Origin: Caldicellulosiruptor bescii DSM 6725
GTDB taxonomy: Bacteria > Bacillota > Thermoanaerobacteria > Caldicellulosiruptorales > Caldicellulosiruptoraceae
DNA: 64,000 bases
Reading direction: 5' to 3'
Assembly (NCBI RefSeq): GCF_000022325.1
Contig: NC_012034.1
Coordinates: 372,001-436,000, forward strand
Positions 37,311 to 46,183 of the stretch are shown here, piece by piece. Below the pieces are notes generated by a model. The model made no database searches. It saw only the letters and a list, made by a program, of their open reading frames with translations, and was not told the origin of the DNA. Every line of letters begins with the position of its first letter. The stretch's first letter is position 1. The translations under genes and the position numbers were made by a program.

Positions 37311-38171
37311 ATGAAATGGTTGGGTAATGAAGTAAGATTTAGTGCATTTAAATTTGAATATGGTAAAGGAATTTTAATGACATTGATTTATGAGAAAAAT
37401 AAATTTGAAATATGGACAAGCTTGCCATATTCAATTCTATTTTGTGCAACGCAAAATAGGAAGAGATTAATCGAGATGTTGGAATCAAGAGTCTCTATTA
37501 AATGTAAGAAAGGCTTGTCTATGTATGTTGGAAGAAATACAGGATATATAAACTGGTTAATTCAAGAAAGCTATCCATTTCCTGATGACATAGAGCATTG
37601 GATTATACCTACGTCTAATTATGTTGTAGAATATTTGGGATCCTCACTGGATGTGATAGATCCATTGAATAAGAGTATAATAGAGGTTGACATAGAAAAA
37701 GTGATAGAAGGATTAGAACTTACAGATATGTCGTGGGAGTATGTCAAAGAAGAGTATAAAGAGTTTATTGATAGTAAATATCTCCAAGAAATAAGTCTTG
37801 AAAAAGTAATATACGATGAGGGTGGAGTTAGCATACTATTAAATGGTGAGTTAAGAAAAAATAAACATAGTGAAAATTATAAAGATAAAATTTTAATAAC
37901 ATTTAATAATGGTATAGAAGCGTTAAGGATAACAGAAGCTGGCAGAAGGTTGTTATTAGATGTTATGTTTTTGAATACAAAAAAATGTGAACCGGAAAGA
38001 AAATGTTTTTTTAAAGTAAAGAATTCAGAGTTTATCAGATGGTTAGAAAAGGAAAGAAGAGGGAAATTTAAGGAGAATATTTTTCATTATTGTTTTATTA
38101 CTAGTAATATGATAGTAGATGCAATATCAAGACATAGCCCTGAGATAGAGAAATTAAGAGAGTATATGTAA
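37311..38171 (+). CDS. Candidate immunity protein B4, family of four paralogues
   Basis: A 286-residue paralogue with YSILFCATQNRKR, NTGYINWLIQES, YVVEYLG, MSWEYVKEEY and EFIRWLEKERRGK. I choose ATG 37311 (MKWLG), preceded by AGAAGG, in line with the other three; an in-frame ATG at 37290 lies upstream of that site. It is followed after ~100 bases by cassette C, whose toxin and immunity types are different, so B4 more likely belongs to a B-type toxin. Confidence 0.6.
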   Translation: MKWLGNEVRFSAFKFEYGKGILMTLIYEKNKFEIWTSLPYSILFCATQNRKRLIEMLESRVSIKCKKGLSMYVGRNTGYINWLIQESYPFPDDIEHWIIPTSNYVVEYLGSSLDVIDPLNKSIIEVDIEKVIEGLELTDMSWEYVKEEYKEFIDSKYLQEISLEKVIYDEGGVSILLNGELRKNKHSENYKDKILITFNNGIEALRITEAGRRLLLDVMFLNTKKCEPERKCFFKVKNSEFIRWLEKERRGKFKENIFHYCFITSNMIVDAISRHSPEIEKLREYM

Positions 38172-38274
38172 CAATAAATTAAAAAAGTCCAAATTAAAAA
38201 AGAGTTTTAAATTATTACAAGTAGAAGGTTGTAGAGGAATATGATGTATGGTAATAGTGATATATTAGAATTGA

Positions 38275-39027
38275 GAGCAGAAGATAGTAGAAGCAACAGA
38301 TGGATTATCGCTAAAGAATTTAGGGTTTTTCAAGGACATAGTAGTTGGTATAATAAAAGGTGTAATAAGACTTAGTGACATAGCAAGTGTATTAGCCGAG
38401 GGGTATTTTAAGGAGTATATAGAGCCTATAGAGAGATTAATAAAGCTCAGTTCAGAAGTATTTGGAAGAGGAGTTGTATGTGACAGCAAGGTAATAGAGT
38501 ATGGAAAATATTTAGGAATAGCCGTTTGCAACATAGTAGAGATAATAAGTGATTTTGCAACAGGCGGCACAGGAGTATTTGGCAAGGTAGCAGGAAAGTT
38601 AGTATCAGTTCTTGGCAAAGCAGGCAAGAGGGTAAGGACATATCTTGGCAGGTTTGCAAAACTTCAAAAGTTAGAACTTAAGATATCAGAAAAGACATTA
38701 AAATGGTTAAATGAAGGTGTAGCAGAGTATAAGGTGTACTTTGGTATAGACAAAAAAACAGGAAAAGCAGTATATGTAGGTATCACAAAAAGAGACCCTA
38801 ACATAAGACTGAATGAGCACAACAGGAGTGGAAAGGATTTTGAAAGATTAGATGTTCAATTGGAAGGTTTGACAAGGAATCAGGCAAGAGCGATAGAGCA
38901 GTATTTTATAGAACATGGGCCAAATCAACTTAACAAAGCAAACAGCATTTCGCCGAGGTCAGAGTATTACAGTGAGGCACTGAAATGGGCAGAGTATTAT
39001 CTTAAGAAGAATAAATTAATAGAATGA
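38275..39027 (+). CDS. Orphan RHS C-terminal cassette C with GIY-YIG nuclease toxin
   Basis: The frame opens after a stop at 38272 and starts inside the pre-toxin region (EQKIVEATDGLSLKNLG), sharing R2 with the expressed gene. It then switches to a new tail with a GIY-YIG nuclease: KVYFGIDKKTGKAVYVGIT forms the two-strand signature, an Arg-containing helix follows (PNIRLNEHNRSG), and the catalytic Glu is in ARAIEQYFIEHG. The first start codon is GTG 38734, already within the nuclease and without a ribosome site, so this is a silent cassette. Its stop overlaps the immunity gene region. DNA cleavage in target cells is the expected activity by family. Confidence 0.8.
   Translation, partial: EQKIVEATDGLSLKNLGFFKDIVVGIIKGVIRLSDIASVLAEGYFKEYIEPIERLIKLSSEVFGRGVVCDSKVIEYGKYLGIAVCNIVEIISDFATGGTGVFGKVAGKLVSVLGKAGKRVRTYLGRFAKLQKLELKISEKTLKWLNEGVAEYKVYFGIDKKTGKAVYVGITKRDPNIRLNEHNRSGKDFERLDVQLEGLTRNQARAIEQYFIEHGPNQLNKANSISPRSEYYSEALKWAEYYLKKNKLIE
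38306..38618 (+). repeat. R2 repeat, copy in cassette C
   Basis: About 313 bases matching the start of R2 at 28444, with a few substitutions around 38430-38450. Identity ends at CTTGGCAA, where the GIY-YIG tail begins. Confidence 0.85.
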
Positions 39028-39047
39028 AGAGAGGAGAGGTGGTTAAA

Positions 39048-39683
39048 ATGCTGATATATGATGAGAACAAAGATAAAGAAATCTTGAGATGGCAGAAGAG
39101 GTACGAATCATTGCCAGAGGATGTGAGGAGAAGACTTGATGAGTGGAATGAAATGATTAGTCAATTAGATAGGGAAAACAGGACAGAAGAGTACCAGCTG
39201 AGGGTGATAAAAAGAAGCAGGGTAGAGCCAAAAGCGGGGGATGTGTTTGTGTTAAGTCCGAGGGAGGGTTTGTATTTTTACGGTAAGGTAATGGTAGCCA
39301 AGATAAAGAATGAGACAAATTCATTTATAAATGGTGCCTATTCAGTATTTATATTCAAGTGCAAGAGCAGAAAGCCTGATATGAGTGGGTATAAGCCTGA
39401 TTATAACAATTTGCTGATACCGCCGGCGATAGTACCGAGGTGGTACTGGACGAGCGGAAGGTTTTACAATGTTGGGCATGAAGAGATAACAGAAGAAGAG
39501 AAAAGATTAGATTATGGGTTTTATGAGAAGATGAGAAACATTTTTCGCAAAGAAGATGGGACTATATTGAAAAGAGAGCCTAAGATATGGGGAGGATATG
39601 GAATAACAACATATATAGGAATAGCATATGCGGTTCAAAGAGAGCTTGTGATAGACCCGAGTTTGGCAGAGTTTGATGAGTAG
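39048..39683 (+). CDS. Imm26-like immunity protein
   Basis: About 211 residues with the pattern of the Imm26 family: GDVFVLSPREGLYFYGKVMVAKI near residue 75 and a C-terminal aromatic region. ATG 39048 follows GAGAGGAGAGGTGG; an in-frame ATG at 39024 overlaps the toxin stop (ATGA) and is the alternative. Its place directly after the GIY-YIG toxin makes it the likely antidote to that nuclease. Family assignment is from motif recollection. Confidence 0.65.
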   Translation: MLIYDENKDKEILRWQKRYESLPEDVRRRLDEWNEMISQLDRENRTEEYQLRVIKRSRVEPKAGDVFVLSPREGLYFYGKVMVAKIKNETNSFINGAYSVFIFKCKSRKPDMSGYKPDYNNLLIPPAIVPRWYWTSGRFYNVGHEEITEEEKRLDYGFYEKMRNIFRKEDGTILKREPKIWGGYGITTYIGIAYAVQRELVIDPSLAEFDE

Positions 39684-39690
39684 CAGGTTA

Positions 39691-39723
39691 TAAGGGAGTG
39701 GCAGAACAAAGAGCTGCTCCCTT
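39691..39723 (+). terminator. Hairpin closing the RHS region
   Basis: AAGGGAG...CAG pairs with CTG...CTCCCTT around an A-rich loop, followed by a modest T-rich stretch. Likely an intrinsic terminator, though the stem is interrupted. Confidence 0.55.
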
Positions 39724-39944
39724 GTCACTTTTCAATCATGCAATTTACACTTTTGGCGGTGTTTGTGAGGGATGAAACTATTAATAATGTTTTTGGTAAT
39801 GGCTATCACAAAATGCAAAAAATAGATAGCCTTTTTTATTTTGTAACAACTTTTTAACATTTGAGTAGTAGAAGCAAGCACAAAAAAAGGGTAAAATATT
39901 ATATATGAAAATCTTAAAAAAATCAAAGTAAGGAGCAGGCAAAA

Positions 39945-41345
39945 ATGGTAGGATATTTGCTTCCACATCCACCAGTGCTGATTCCCGAGATTGGGAGAGG
40001 CGAGGAGAAAAAGTGCCAGGCGACCTTAGATGCTTTACAAAAGGTAGCAGATGAGATAGCTGAATATAAACCTGAGGTCATAGCCATAATATCACCCCAT
40101 GCACCTGTGTTTACGGATGCTTTTTTCTTGAACGACAAGCCAGAAATTGGTGGAAGCCTTGCAAGATGGGGTGTATATGGAATTGAATTTAGGTTCAAAA
40201 ATAACCTTGAGATAGTTCAAGACATAGCAAAAATGTGCAGCCAGGAAGGGTTGACGGTTGGATTTGTGTCAGACAAAATTCAAAAAAGATATGGCGTTTC
40301 GCGAGAGCTTGACCATGGCGCGTTAGTTCCGCTTTATTTTATTACCAGAAAGTATAAAGAATTTGAGCTTATACACACTTCTTACTGTATGCTTGATGAT
40401 ATTAAGCTTTATAAATATGGAATGATACTCAGAAGGGCAATTGAAAAGCATGGCAAAAAAGGTTTAATTATAGCTTCAGGCGACCTTTCGCACAAACTCT
40501 CTTACGATGGGCCTTACGGGTTTGCAAAAGAAGGACCTGAGTTTGACAAACTTCTGGTTGAACTTTTGCAAAGTAGCAATGTACGAGCACTTTATGACAT
40601 AGATCCTGTACTTTCAGAGAAGACGGCAGAATGTGGTTTCAGATCCATAAAGGTTTTGCTTGGAGCATTTGAGGGCTATAGTATAGAATCAAAGGTTTAT
40701 TCATATGAAGGACCTTTTGGCGTTGGATACTGTGTTGCTGCCTTTTACCAGAAAGAACAGACAAGCTCTTCTTTGTTTGAGGAGATAGTGAAAAAAAGAG
40801 AAGAGAGACTAAAGAGAATAAGAGAAAATGAAGATGAATATATAAGACTTGCAAGAGAAAGCTTAGAATACTATGTAAGACACCGCAGGTACTTAGATTA
40901 TATACCAGATTATGTCACAGAACGGATGCTAAGAGAAAGAGCAGGAGTTTTTGTGTCAATTAAAAAGGATGGAAACTTGAGAGGATGTATAGGTACAATT
41001 TATCCTACTCAAGAAAACATTGCAAAAGAGATAATCAGAAACGCTGTTGCAGCAGGGTTTCACGACCCCAGGTTTGAAGAGGTAACAGAAGATGAGCTTG
41101 ACAGTCTTGTGTATGATGTTGATATTCTAAGCCCACCTGAGAAGGTAAACTCGAAAGACCAACTTGATCCTAAAAAATATGGAGTTATTGTGCGAAAAGG
41201 TGCAAGACAAGGGCTTTTGCTTCCTGATTTAGAAGGTGTTGACACAGTTGAAGAGCAGCTTAAGATAGCCTGCAGAAAAGCAGGAATTGATTATGAAAGT
41301 GAAGATTTTGAGATAGAAAGGTTTACAGTTGAAAGACACAAGTAG
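39945..41345 (+). CDS. AmmeMemoRadiSam protein, MEMO-AMMECR1 fusion
   Basis: A 466-residue fusion. Residues 1-270 are a MEMO/LigB-type extradiol-dioxygenase fold with a metal-binding His motif (SPHAPVFTDAFF near 52) and ASGDLSHKLSYDGPYG. Residues 285-466 form an AMMECR1 domain with GNLRGCIGTIYPT near 345 and FHDPRFEEVTEDEL. The partner radical-SAM enzyme follows 17 bases later, giving the three-part AmmeMemoRadiSam set. Its biochemical role is unsettled; a redox or modification pathway is suggested in the literature I recall. AAGGAG precedes the ATG well. Confidence 0.9.
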   Translation: MVGYLLPHPPVLIPEIGRGEEKKCQATLDALQKVADEIAEYKPEVIAIISPHAPVFTDAFFLNDKPEIGGSLARWGVYGIEFRFKNNLEIVQDIAKMCSQEGLTVGFVSDKIQKRYGVSRELDHGALVPLYFITRKYKEFELIHTSYCMLDDIKLYKYGMILRRAIEKHGKKGLIIASGDLSHKLSYDGPYGFAKEGPEFDKLLVELLQSSNVRALYDIDPVLSEKTAECGFRSIKVLLGAFEGYSIESKVYSYEGPFGVGYCVAAFYQKEQTSSSLFEEIVKKREERLKRIRENEDEYIRLARESLEYYVRHRRYLDYIPDYVTERMLRERAGVFVSIKKDGNLRGCIGTIYPTQENIAKEIIRNAVAAGFHDPRFEEVTEDELDSLVYDVDILSPPEKVNSKDQLDPKKYGVIVRKGARQGLLLPDLEGVDTVEEQLKIACRKAGIDYESEDFEIERFTVERHK

Positions 41346-41362
41346 TAAGGGAAGAGGGTAGA

Positions 41363-42211
41363 ATGGTTGAGGCAAGATATTATGAAAAGCTTGAAAGCAA
41401 AAAAGTCAGATGCAAGCTCTGTCCGCATGGATGCATTCTACCACAGGGCAGCACTGGTTTTTGCAGAGCAAGGAAAAATGTTGATGGAGTTCTTTATTCG
41501 CTAAACTATGGCTATATCTCTTCAATTGCATTTGACCCTATTGAGAAAAAACCTCTATATCATTTTTATCCGGGGTCAAGCATACTCTCTATAGGAACGT
41601 TTGGATGTTCGTTTAAATGTCTTCACTGTCAGAACTTTGAGATTTCCCAGCTAACTCCAAATGTGTTCGAGGTTGAGATAGAGAAGCTAATTGCTCTTGC
41701 TAAAAAAGACCCAAAATGCATCGGTATTGCTTTTACTTACAATGAACCTACCATCTGGTTTGAATATGTAATGGATGTGGCAAAAGCTTTTAAACAGGAA
41801 GGGCTAAAGACTGTGCTTGTTACAAACGGGTATTTGAATGAAGAGCCGCTTCAAGAGCTTCTTGAAGTGATAGATAGCGCAAATATTGATGTGAAAGCTT
41901 TTAATGAGGAGTTTTATAAAAAGATTTGCAGCGGGGATTTGGAATCGGTAAAAAGGTTTGTTGAGATTTGTGCTAAAAAGATTCATATTGAAATAACAAC
42001 ACTCATTATTCCAACGTTAAATGATAGGGATGAAGAAATAGAAAATCTTGCAAAGTGGATTGCCTCAATTGATGACAGAATTCCGCTGCACCTTACAAGA
42101 TATTTTCCAAGATACAAGATGACTCTTCCACCAACACCAAAGGAGACATTAATGAGACTAAGAGAGGTTGCTAAAAAGTATCTTGTGAATGTGTATCTTG
42201 GTAATATTTAG
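41363..42211 (+). CDS. AmmeMemoRadiSam system radical SAM enzyme
   Basis: A 282-residue radical-SAM protein related to pyruvate formate-lyase activases. The cluster motif CSFKCLHC is near residue 77 after SIGTFG, and further cysteines in CKLCPHGCILPQGSTGFC near 17-34 suggest an extra metal site. FTYNEPTIWFEY near 125 is the typical internal motif. It is co-transcribed with the MEMO-AMMECR1 fusion and followed six bases later by the cdaA region. The substrate is not known. Confidence 0.9.
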   Translation: MVEARYYEKLESKKVRCKLCPHGCILPQGSTGFCRARKNVDGVLYSLNYGYISSIAFDPIEKKPLYHFYPGSSILSIGTFGCSFKCLHCQNFEISQLTPNVFEVEIEKLIALAKKDPKCIGIAFTYNEPTIWFEYVMDVAKAFKQEGLKTVLVTNGYLNEEPLQELLEVIDSANIDVKAFNEEFYKKICSGDLESVKRFVEICAKKIHIEITTLIIPTLNDRDEEIENLAKWIASIDDRIPLHLTRYFPRYKMTLPPTPKETLMRLREVAKKYLVNVYLGNI

Positions 42212-42232
42212 AAAATAGTGGGGGAGAAAGGT

Positions 42233-43090
42233 TTGCTGAAAGATTTTTCTTTTTATCTTCAGGAGTTTTTGAGAAATGTAACGTTAATTAAAATAACGCC
42301 GTTTGATATTATTGACATTGCAATTGTGTCGTTTGTGATATACAAAATAATTGTGTGGATAAAAGACACAAGAGCGTATCAGCTCATAAAAGGGATAGCA
42401 GTGCTGATTGTTATTACACAGGTGAGCAAGTGGCTGAGTCTTAATGTCATAAACTGGCTTTTGACAAATACGCTATCTTACGGTGTTTTGGCGCTTTTGA
42501 TAGTTTTCCAGCCAGAGCTAAGACGTGCTTTAGAGGAGATTGGAAGAAGCAAAATCTGGGGCAAGTTTTTGTGGCTTGGCCCTGATGAGGAAATGGCAAT
42601 AAAATGGCAAAACAGCGTTGAAGAGATCATAAAGGCTGTGATGTATCTTTCCAAAAACAAGATTGGTGCATTGATTGTTGTTGAAGGTCAGACCAAGATA
42701 GGGGATATTATCAATACAGGGATTATAATTGATTCAGAGATTTCATCCCAGCTTTTGATAAATATATTTATTCCAAACACCCCACTTCATGATGGCGCAG
42801 TGATTATAAGAGATGGGAAGATAAAAGCAGCTGCATGTTTTTTGCCTCTATCCGAGAATAGATACATAAGCAAAGAACTTGGGACACGACACAGAGCGGC
42901 ACTTGGGATATCCGAAAACTCTGATGCAACAGCAATTGTTGTATCAGAAGAGACAGGGATTATTTCTGTTGCGTACAATGGTGGTCTTACAAGAAACTTA
43001 GGACCTGAGGCTTTAAGAAAAATACTTCTCAGGCCTTTAAAGCAAGAAAAAGAGAAAAATGGATTAAGTATTTTCAAGTGGAGGCGCTAA
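42233..43090 (+). CDS. cdaA: Diadenylate cyclase CdaA
   Basis: A membrane-bound enzyme making cyclic di-AMP from two ATP. Three N-terminal helices (about residues 20-95) are followed by a DAC domain with the catalytic motifs DGAVIIRDGKI near 188 and GTRHRAALGISE near 217. I favour TTG 42233 after GGGGGAGAAAGG over GTG 42218, which overlaps that site. cdaR follows with a near overlap, as in many Firmicutes; glmM, often third, is not here. C-di-AMP controls potassium uptake and cell-wall homeostasis. Confidence 0.93.
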   Translation: MLKDFSFYLQEFLRNVTLIKITPFDIIDIAIVSFVIYKIIVWIKDTRAYQLIKGIAVLIVITQVSKWLSLNVINWLLTNTLSYGVLALLIVFQPELRRALEEIGRSKIWGKFLWLGPDEEMAIKWQNSVEEIIKAVMYLSKNKIGALIVVEGQTKIGDIINTGIIIDSEISSQLLINIFIPNTPLHDGAVIIRDGKIKAAACFLPLSENRYISKELGTRHRAALGISENSDATAIVVSEETGIISVAYNGGLTRNLGPEALRKILLRPLKQEKEKNGLSIFKWRR

Positions 43091-43092
43091 AG

Positions 43093-44325
43093 TTGAAAAA
43101 GATTACCATAAAAAAACCAAAAGACGACAATTTCTGGCTTAAGATAGTTTCAATTTTGATTGCAATTATTCTATGGTTTTATGTAAATAGCATTATAAAC
43201 CCAATAAAGAAAAGGGAGATTATTATTCCTATTAAATACAACATTACAACCTTGTCAAAAGGTCTTGTGATGAAAGAGACTGATGCCAAAGAAGTGAGAA
43301 TAGTTATAAGCGGAACACAAGATGAACTTAGCAAGGTTGACGAAAAGAATATCCAGGCAACGGTAGATTTTTCTGATATAAGACAGACAGGAGAAGTAAA
43401 ACTTCCAGTAGCTATCCAGAATCCTTATCACAGGATTAACATTGAGAGTGTGTATCCCAAAAATGTTACGGTATCTATTGACAATCTTGTGACAATCCAG
43501 AAAGATGTTTCTGTTGAGATAAACGGAAATCCCAAGAAGGGTTATATTATAAATAATTATCAGGAAGAGCCAAATGTGATAAGCATAAGAGGTGCTGAAA
43601 GTGATATAAAAGAGATTTCAAAATGCATAGCTCAGCTGAACTTGAGTCTTAACGACAGATCGTTTAAAGCTTCTGTACCTGTAAAGGTAATAGATTCAAG
43701 GGGGAAAGACATAACATCGCTTTTTGACCTTTCACAAAAGAGCATAGATGTGTATGTAGAGATACTCAAAACAAAGCAAGTGCCCTTGAGTGTCAAGTTT
43801 AAAGGTAGTCTTCCACCAAGTAAAGTGATATCAAAGATAGTTTTAAAACCTTCTACAATCAATATAGCAGGAAAAGAAGAAGACATAAACTCAATAAATG
43901 AGATAGTTGTAGGGACAATTGATACAAAGATGCTTGAAAATAAATCAACATTCCAGTTTGACTTTAGTATTCCGAAGAATATAAAGTCTTTAGATAATGT
44001 AAAACAGGTTACAATCACCATATACACAGATTCAGTTGTTGAGAAATCTATCAATATCCCTGTTGAAGTGAGAGGACTGAAACCTGGGCTTGTTGCAAAA
44101 CTGAGTCCTGACAAGGTTAAAGTAGCACTCAAATACTACCAAAGTGTGCAAAATTCTATAGATTTTAATTCTTTGAAGGCGTATGTGGATGTTTCGAATC
44201 TGACCAAAGGAAGTTACGACCTTCAGGTGTTGGTCGAAAAGCCTGCAAACATAGAAGATTTTGGTGTTTCCCCCACTTACATAAGAGTGGAAATTTCAGA
44301 AAGTAGTCAGCTTCAATCTCAATAA
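43093..44325 (+). CDS. cdaR: CdaR, YbbR-domain regulator of CdaA
   Basis: About 410 residues with one N-terminal membrane helix (IVSILIAIILWFYV) and an extracytoplasmic part made of about four YbbR repeats of 80-90 residues. Each repeat carries a pattern like GLVMKETDAKEVRIVISG or PKNVTVSID. It binds and modulates CdaA. TTG 43093 is preceded by GTGGAGG at suitable spacing and follows the cdaA stop by two bases, indicating coupling; the in-frame GTG 43078 sits at that site. Confidence 0.9.
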   Translation: MKKITIKKPKDDNFWLKIVSILIAIILWFYVNSIINPIKKREIIIPIKYNITTLSKGLVMKETDAKEVRIVISGTQDELSKVDEKNIQATVDFSDIRQTGEVKLPVAIQNPYHRINIESVYPKNVTVSIDNLVTIQKDVSVEINGNPKKGYIINNYQEEPNVISIRGAESDIKEISKCIAQLNLSLNDRSFKASVPVKVIDSRGKDITSLFDLSQKSIDVYVEILKTKQVPLSVKFKGSLPPSKVISKIVLKPSTINIAGKEEDINSINEIVVGTIDTKMLENKSTFQFDFSIPKNIKSLDNVKQVTITIYTDSVVEKSINIPVEVRGLKPGLVAKLSPDKVKVALKYYQSVQNSIDFNSLKAYVDVSNLTKGSYDLQVLVEKPANIEDFGVSPTYIRVEISESSQLQSQ

Positions 44326-44364
44326 AAGAATACTGTGTGCACAGAAAAAAGAGGAGATGACCTG

Positions 44365-46146
44365 ATGCTGCTTGAGGAAAAGCTTTCTAATCTTCCAACA
44401 TCGCCAGGGGTTTATATAATGAAGGATGAAAATGGAAATGTTATATATGTTGGCAAGGCTGTAAACCTGCGAAATAGAGTCAGACAGTATTTTCAAAACT
44501 CTCAAGATATGCCTTCAAAGACAAGGCTCATGGTAAGGAAAATAAAAGACCTTGACTATATTGTGACAGACAACGAGGTAGAAGCTTTGATTTTAGAGTG
44601 CAACCTAATAAAAGAATATAGGCCCAAGTACAATGTTCTTTTGAGAGATGACAAAAACTACCAGTATATAAAGATAACAAACGAGATGTTTCCGCGGCTT
44701 GTGACAACAAGAAAGGTTGAAAAAGACGGCAGCAGATATTTTGGCCCGTATGTCAGTGGGTATTCTGTAAAGCAGACGGTTGAGCTACTAAAAAGTCTTT
44801 TTATGCTCAGGACTTGTAAGAAAAAGTTCCCAGACCAGCTTGGCAAGGGTAGGCCCTGCCTTAACTTTCATATAGAAAAGTGTCTTGGTGTGTGCAAGGG
44901 AGATGTATCAGAAGAAGAATACCAAAAGCTGGTTGAGAGAGCTGTAAAGGTTTTAAGTGGCAAGGGTGATGAGATTGTTGAAGAGCTCAAAGCAAAGATG
45001 TTTGAATATGCCGAAAATCTAATGTTTGAAAAGGCGCAGGAGATAAAAAATAAGCTTTCAAGTCTTGAGCAAATAATCACAAAACAGAAAGTCATTTATG
45101 CAGATGACAGAAGCGAAGATGTTATAAACTTCGCAAAAGACCAAACACACATTGCAATTGTTGTTCTGATTATCAGAAATGGTAAGCTTATAAACAAGGA
45201 AGAGTTTGTTTTGAAAGCTGAGGAGGATACGTTTGAGAGGTTTTTAGAGCAGTATTACGCTGACGTTTTATCACTGCCAAAAGAGATTATAATTCCTCAT
45301 GAAATAGAAAATTTTGACAATATTGAAAAGATGATAGAAAAACTTTACGGTTTCAAAGTGAAAGTAATCATTCCAAAACAGGGTGAAAAAAAGCAGCTTC
45401 TTGACATGGCAAAAAAGAATGCAGAGATTTCACTTGCTAACAGGCAAAGAGTAGATGATGTTTATGCTGAGGCGCTTTTAACTCTTAAAAGTATCCTTGG
45501 ACTTGAAAACGAAATTGAAAAGATAGAAAGTTACGACATTTCCAACATTGCAGGTGCTGACAATGTAGGAACCCTTGTTGTGTTTGAGGATGGAAGGTTC
45601 AACAAAGAATTTTACAGGAAGTTCAAAATAAAAGGATTTGAAGGGCAGGATGATATAAGAAGCGTCAAAGAGGTTTTGACAAGGAGGTTTACAAACTTAG
45701 AAAAGCATGGGAGAATTCCTGATTTGATATTGATTGATGGTGGACAAAATCAGGTCAATGCTGCATTAGAGGTTTTGAACACTTTGGGATTTTTTATTCC
45801 TGTTGCTGGCATGGTGAAAGATGATAGACACAAAACAAGGGACTTGATTTACAATGGTAAAGAAGCAGGTATTCAAGAGTATCCGCTTGTGTATAAACTT
45901 ATATATGCTATTCAAGAAGAGACGCACAGGTTTGCAGTGAAGTTTCACAGAGAAGTTAGAAAGAAGCATCTGTATGAGTCAATTTTAGATGAAATAGAGG
46001 GAATAGGAGAGAAGAGGAAACTCAAGCTCTTTAGGACTTTTGGGTCAATTGACAATTTGCGAAAGGCAAGCATTGAAGAGATTGTAAAAGCAGCTGACAT
46101 TCCATATGAGGTTGCTTTGAAAATAAAAGAAAAGATTGGAGTATAA
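44365..46146 (+). CDS. uvrC: Excinuclease ABC subunit C
   Basis: A 593-residue nucleotide-excision-repair nuclease. The N-terminal GIY-YIG domain (SPGVYIMKDENGNVIYVGKA near 14) makes the 3' cut. A short cysteine cluster CKKKFPDQLGKGRPCLNFHIEKCLGVC, given here in part as CLNFHIEKCLGVC, lies near 160. A UVR motif follows near 205, then the RNase H-like domain for the 5' cut (ESYDISNIAGADNVG near 392, LILIDGGQNQ near 455) and helix-hairpin-helix motifs at the end (IEGIGEKRKLKLF). ATG 44365 follows GAGGAGATG; an upstream in-frame GTG is unlikely. Confidence 0.9.
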   Translation: MLLEEKLSNLPTSPGVYIMKDENGNVIYVGKAVNLRNRVRQYFQNSQDMPSKTRLMVRKIKDLDYIVTDNEVEALILECNLIKEYRPKYNVLLRDDKNYQYIKITNEMFPRLVTTRKVEKDGSRYFGPYVSGYSVKQTVELLKSLFMLRTCKKKFPDQLGKGRPCLNFHIEKCLGVCKGDVSEEEYQKLVERAVKVLSGKGDEIVEELKAKMFEYAENLMFEKAQEIKNKLSSLEQIITKQKVIYADDRSEDVINFAKDQTHIAIVVLIIRNGKLINKEEFVLKAEEDTFERFLEQYYADVLSLPKEIIIPHEIENFDNIEKMIEKLYGFKVKVIIPKQGEKKQLLDMAKKNAEISLANRQRVDDVYAEALLTLKSILGLENEIEKIESYDISNIAGADNVGTLVVFEDGRFNKEFYRKFKIKGFEGQDDIRSVKEVLTRRFTNLEKHGRIPDLILIDGGQNQVNAALEVLNTLGFFIPVAGMVKDDRHKTRDLIYNGKEAGIQEYPLVYKLIYAIQEETHRFAVKFHREVRKKHLYESILDEIEGIGEKRKLKLFRTFGSIDNLRKASIEEIVKAADIPYEVALKIKEKIGV

Positions 46147-46183
46147 AAATAAATTGACGTAGAAAGAAAGGTGTGGGTACAAA

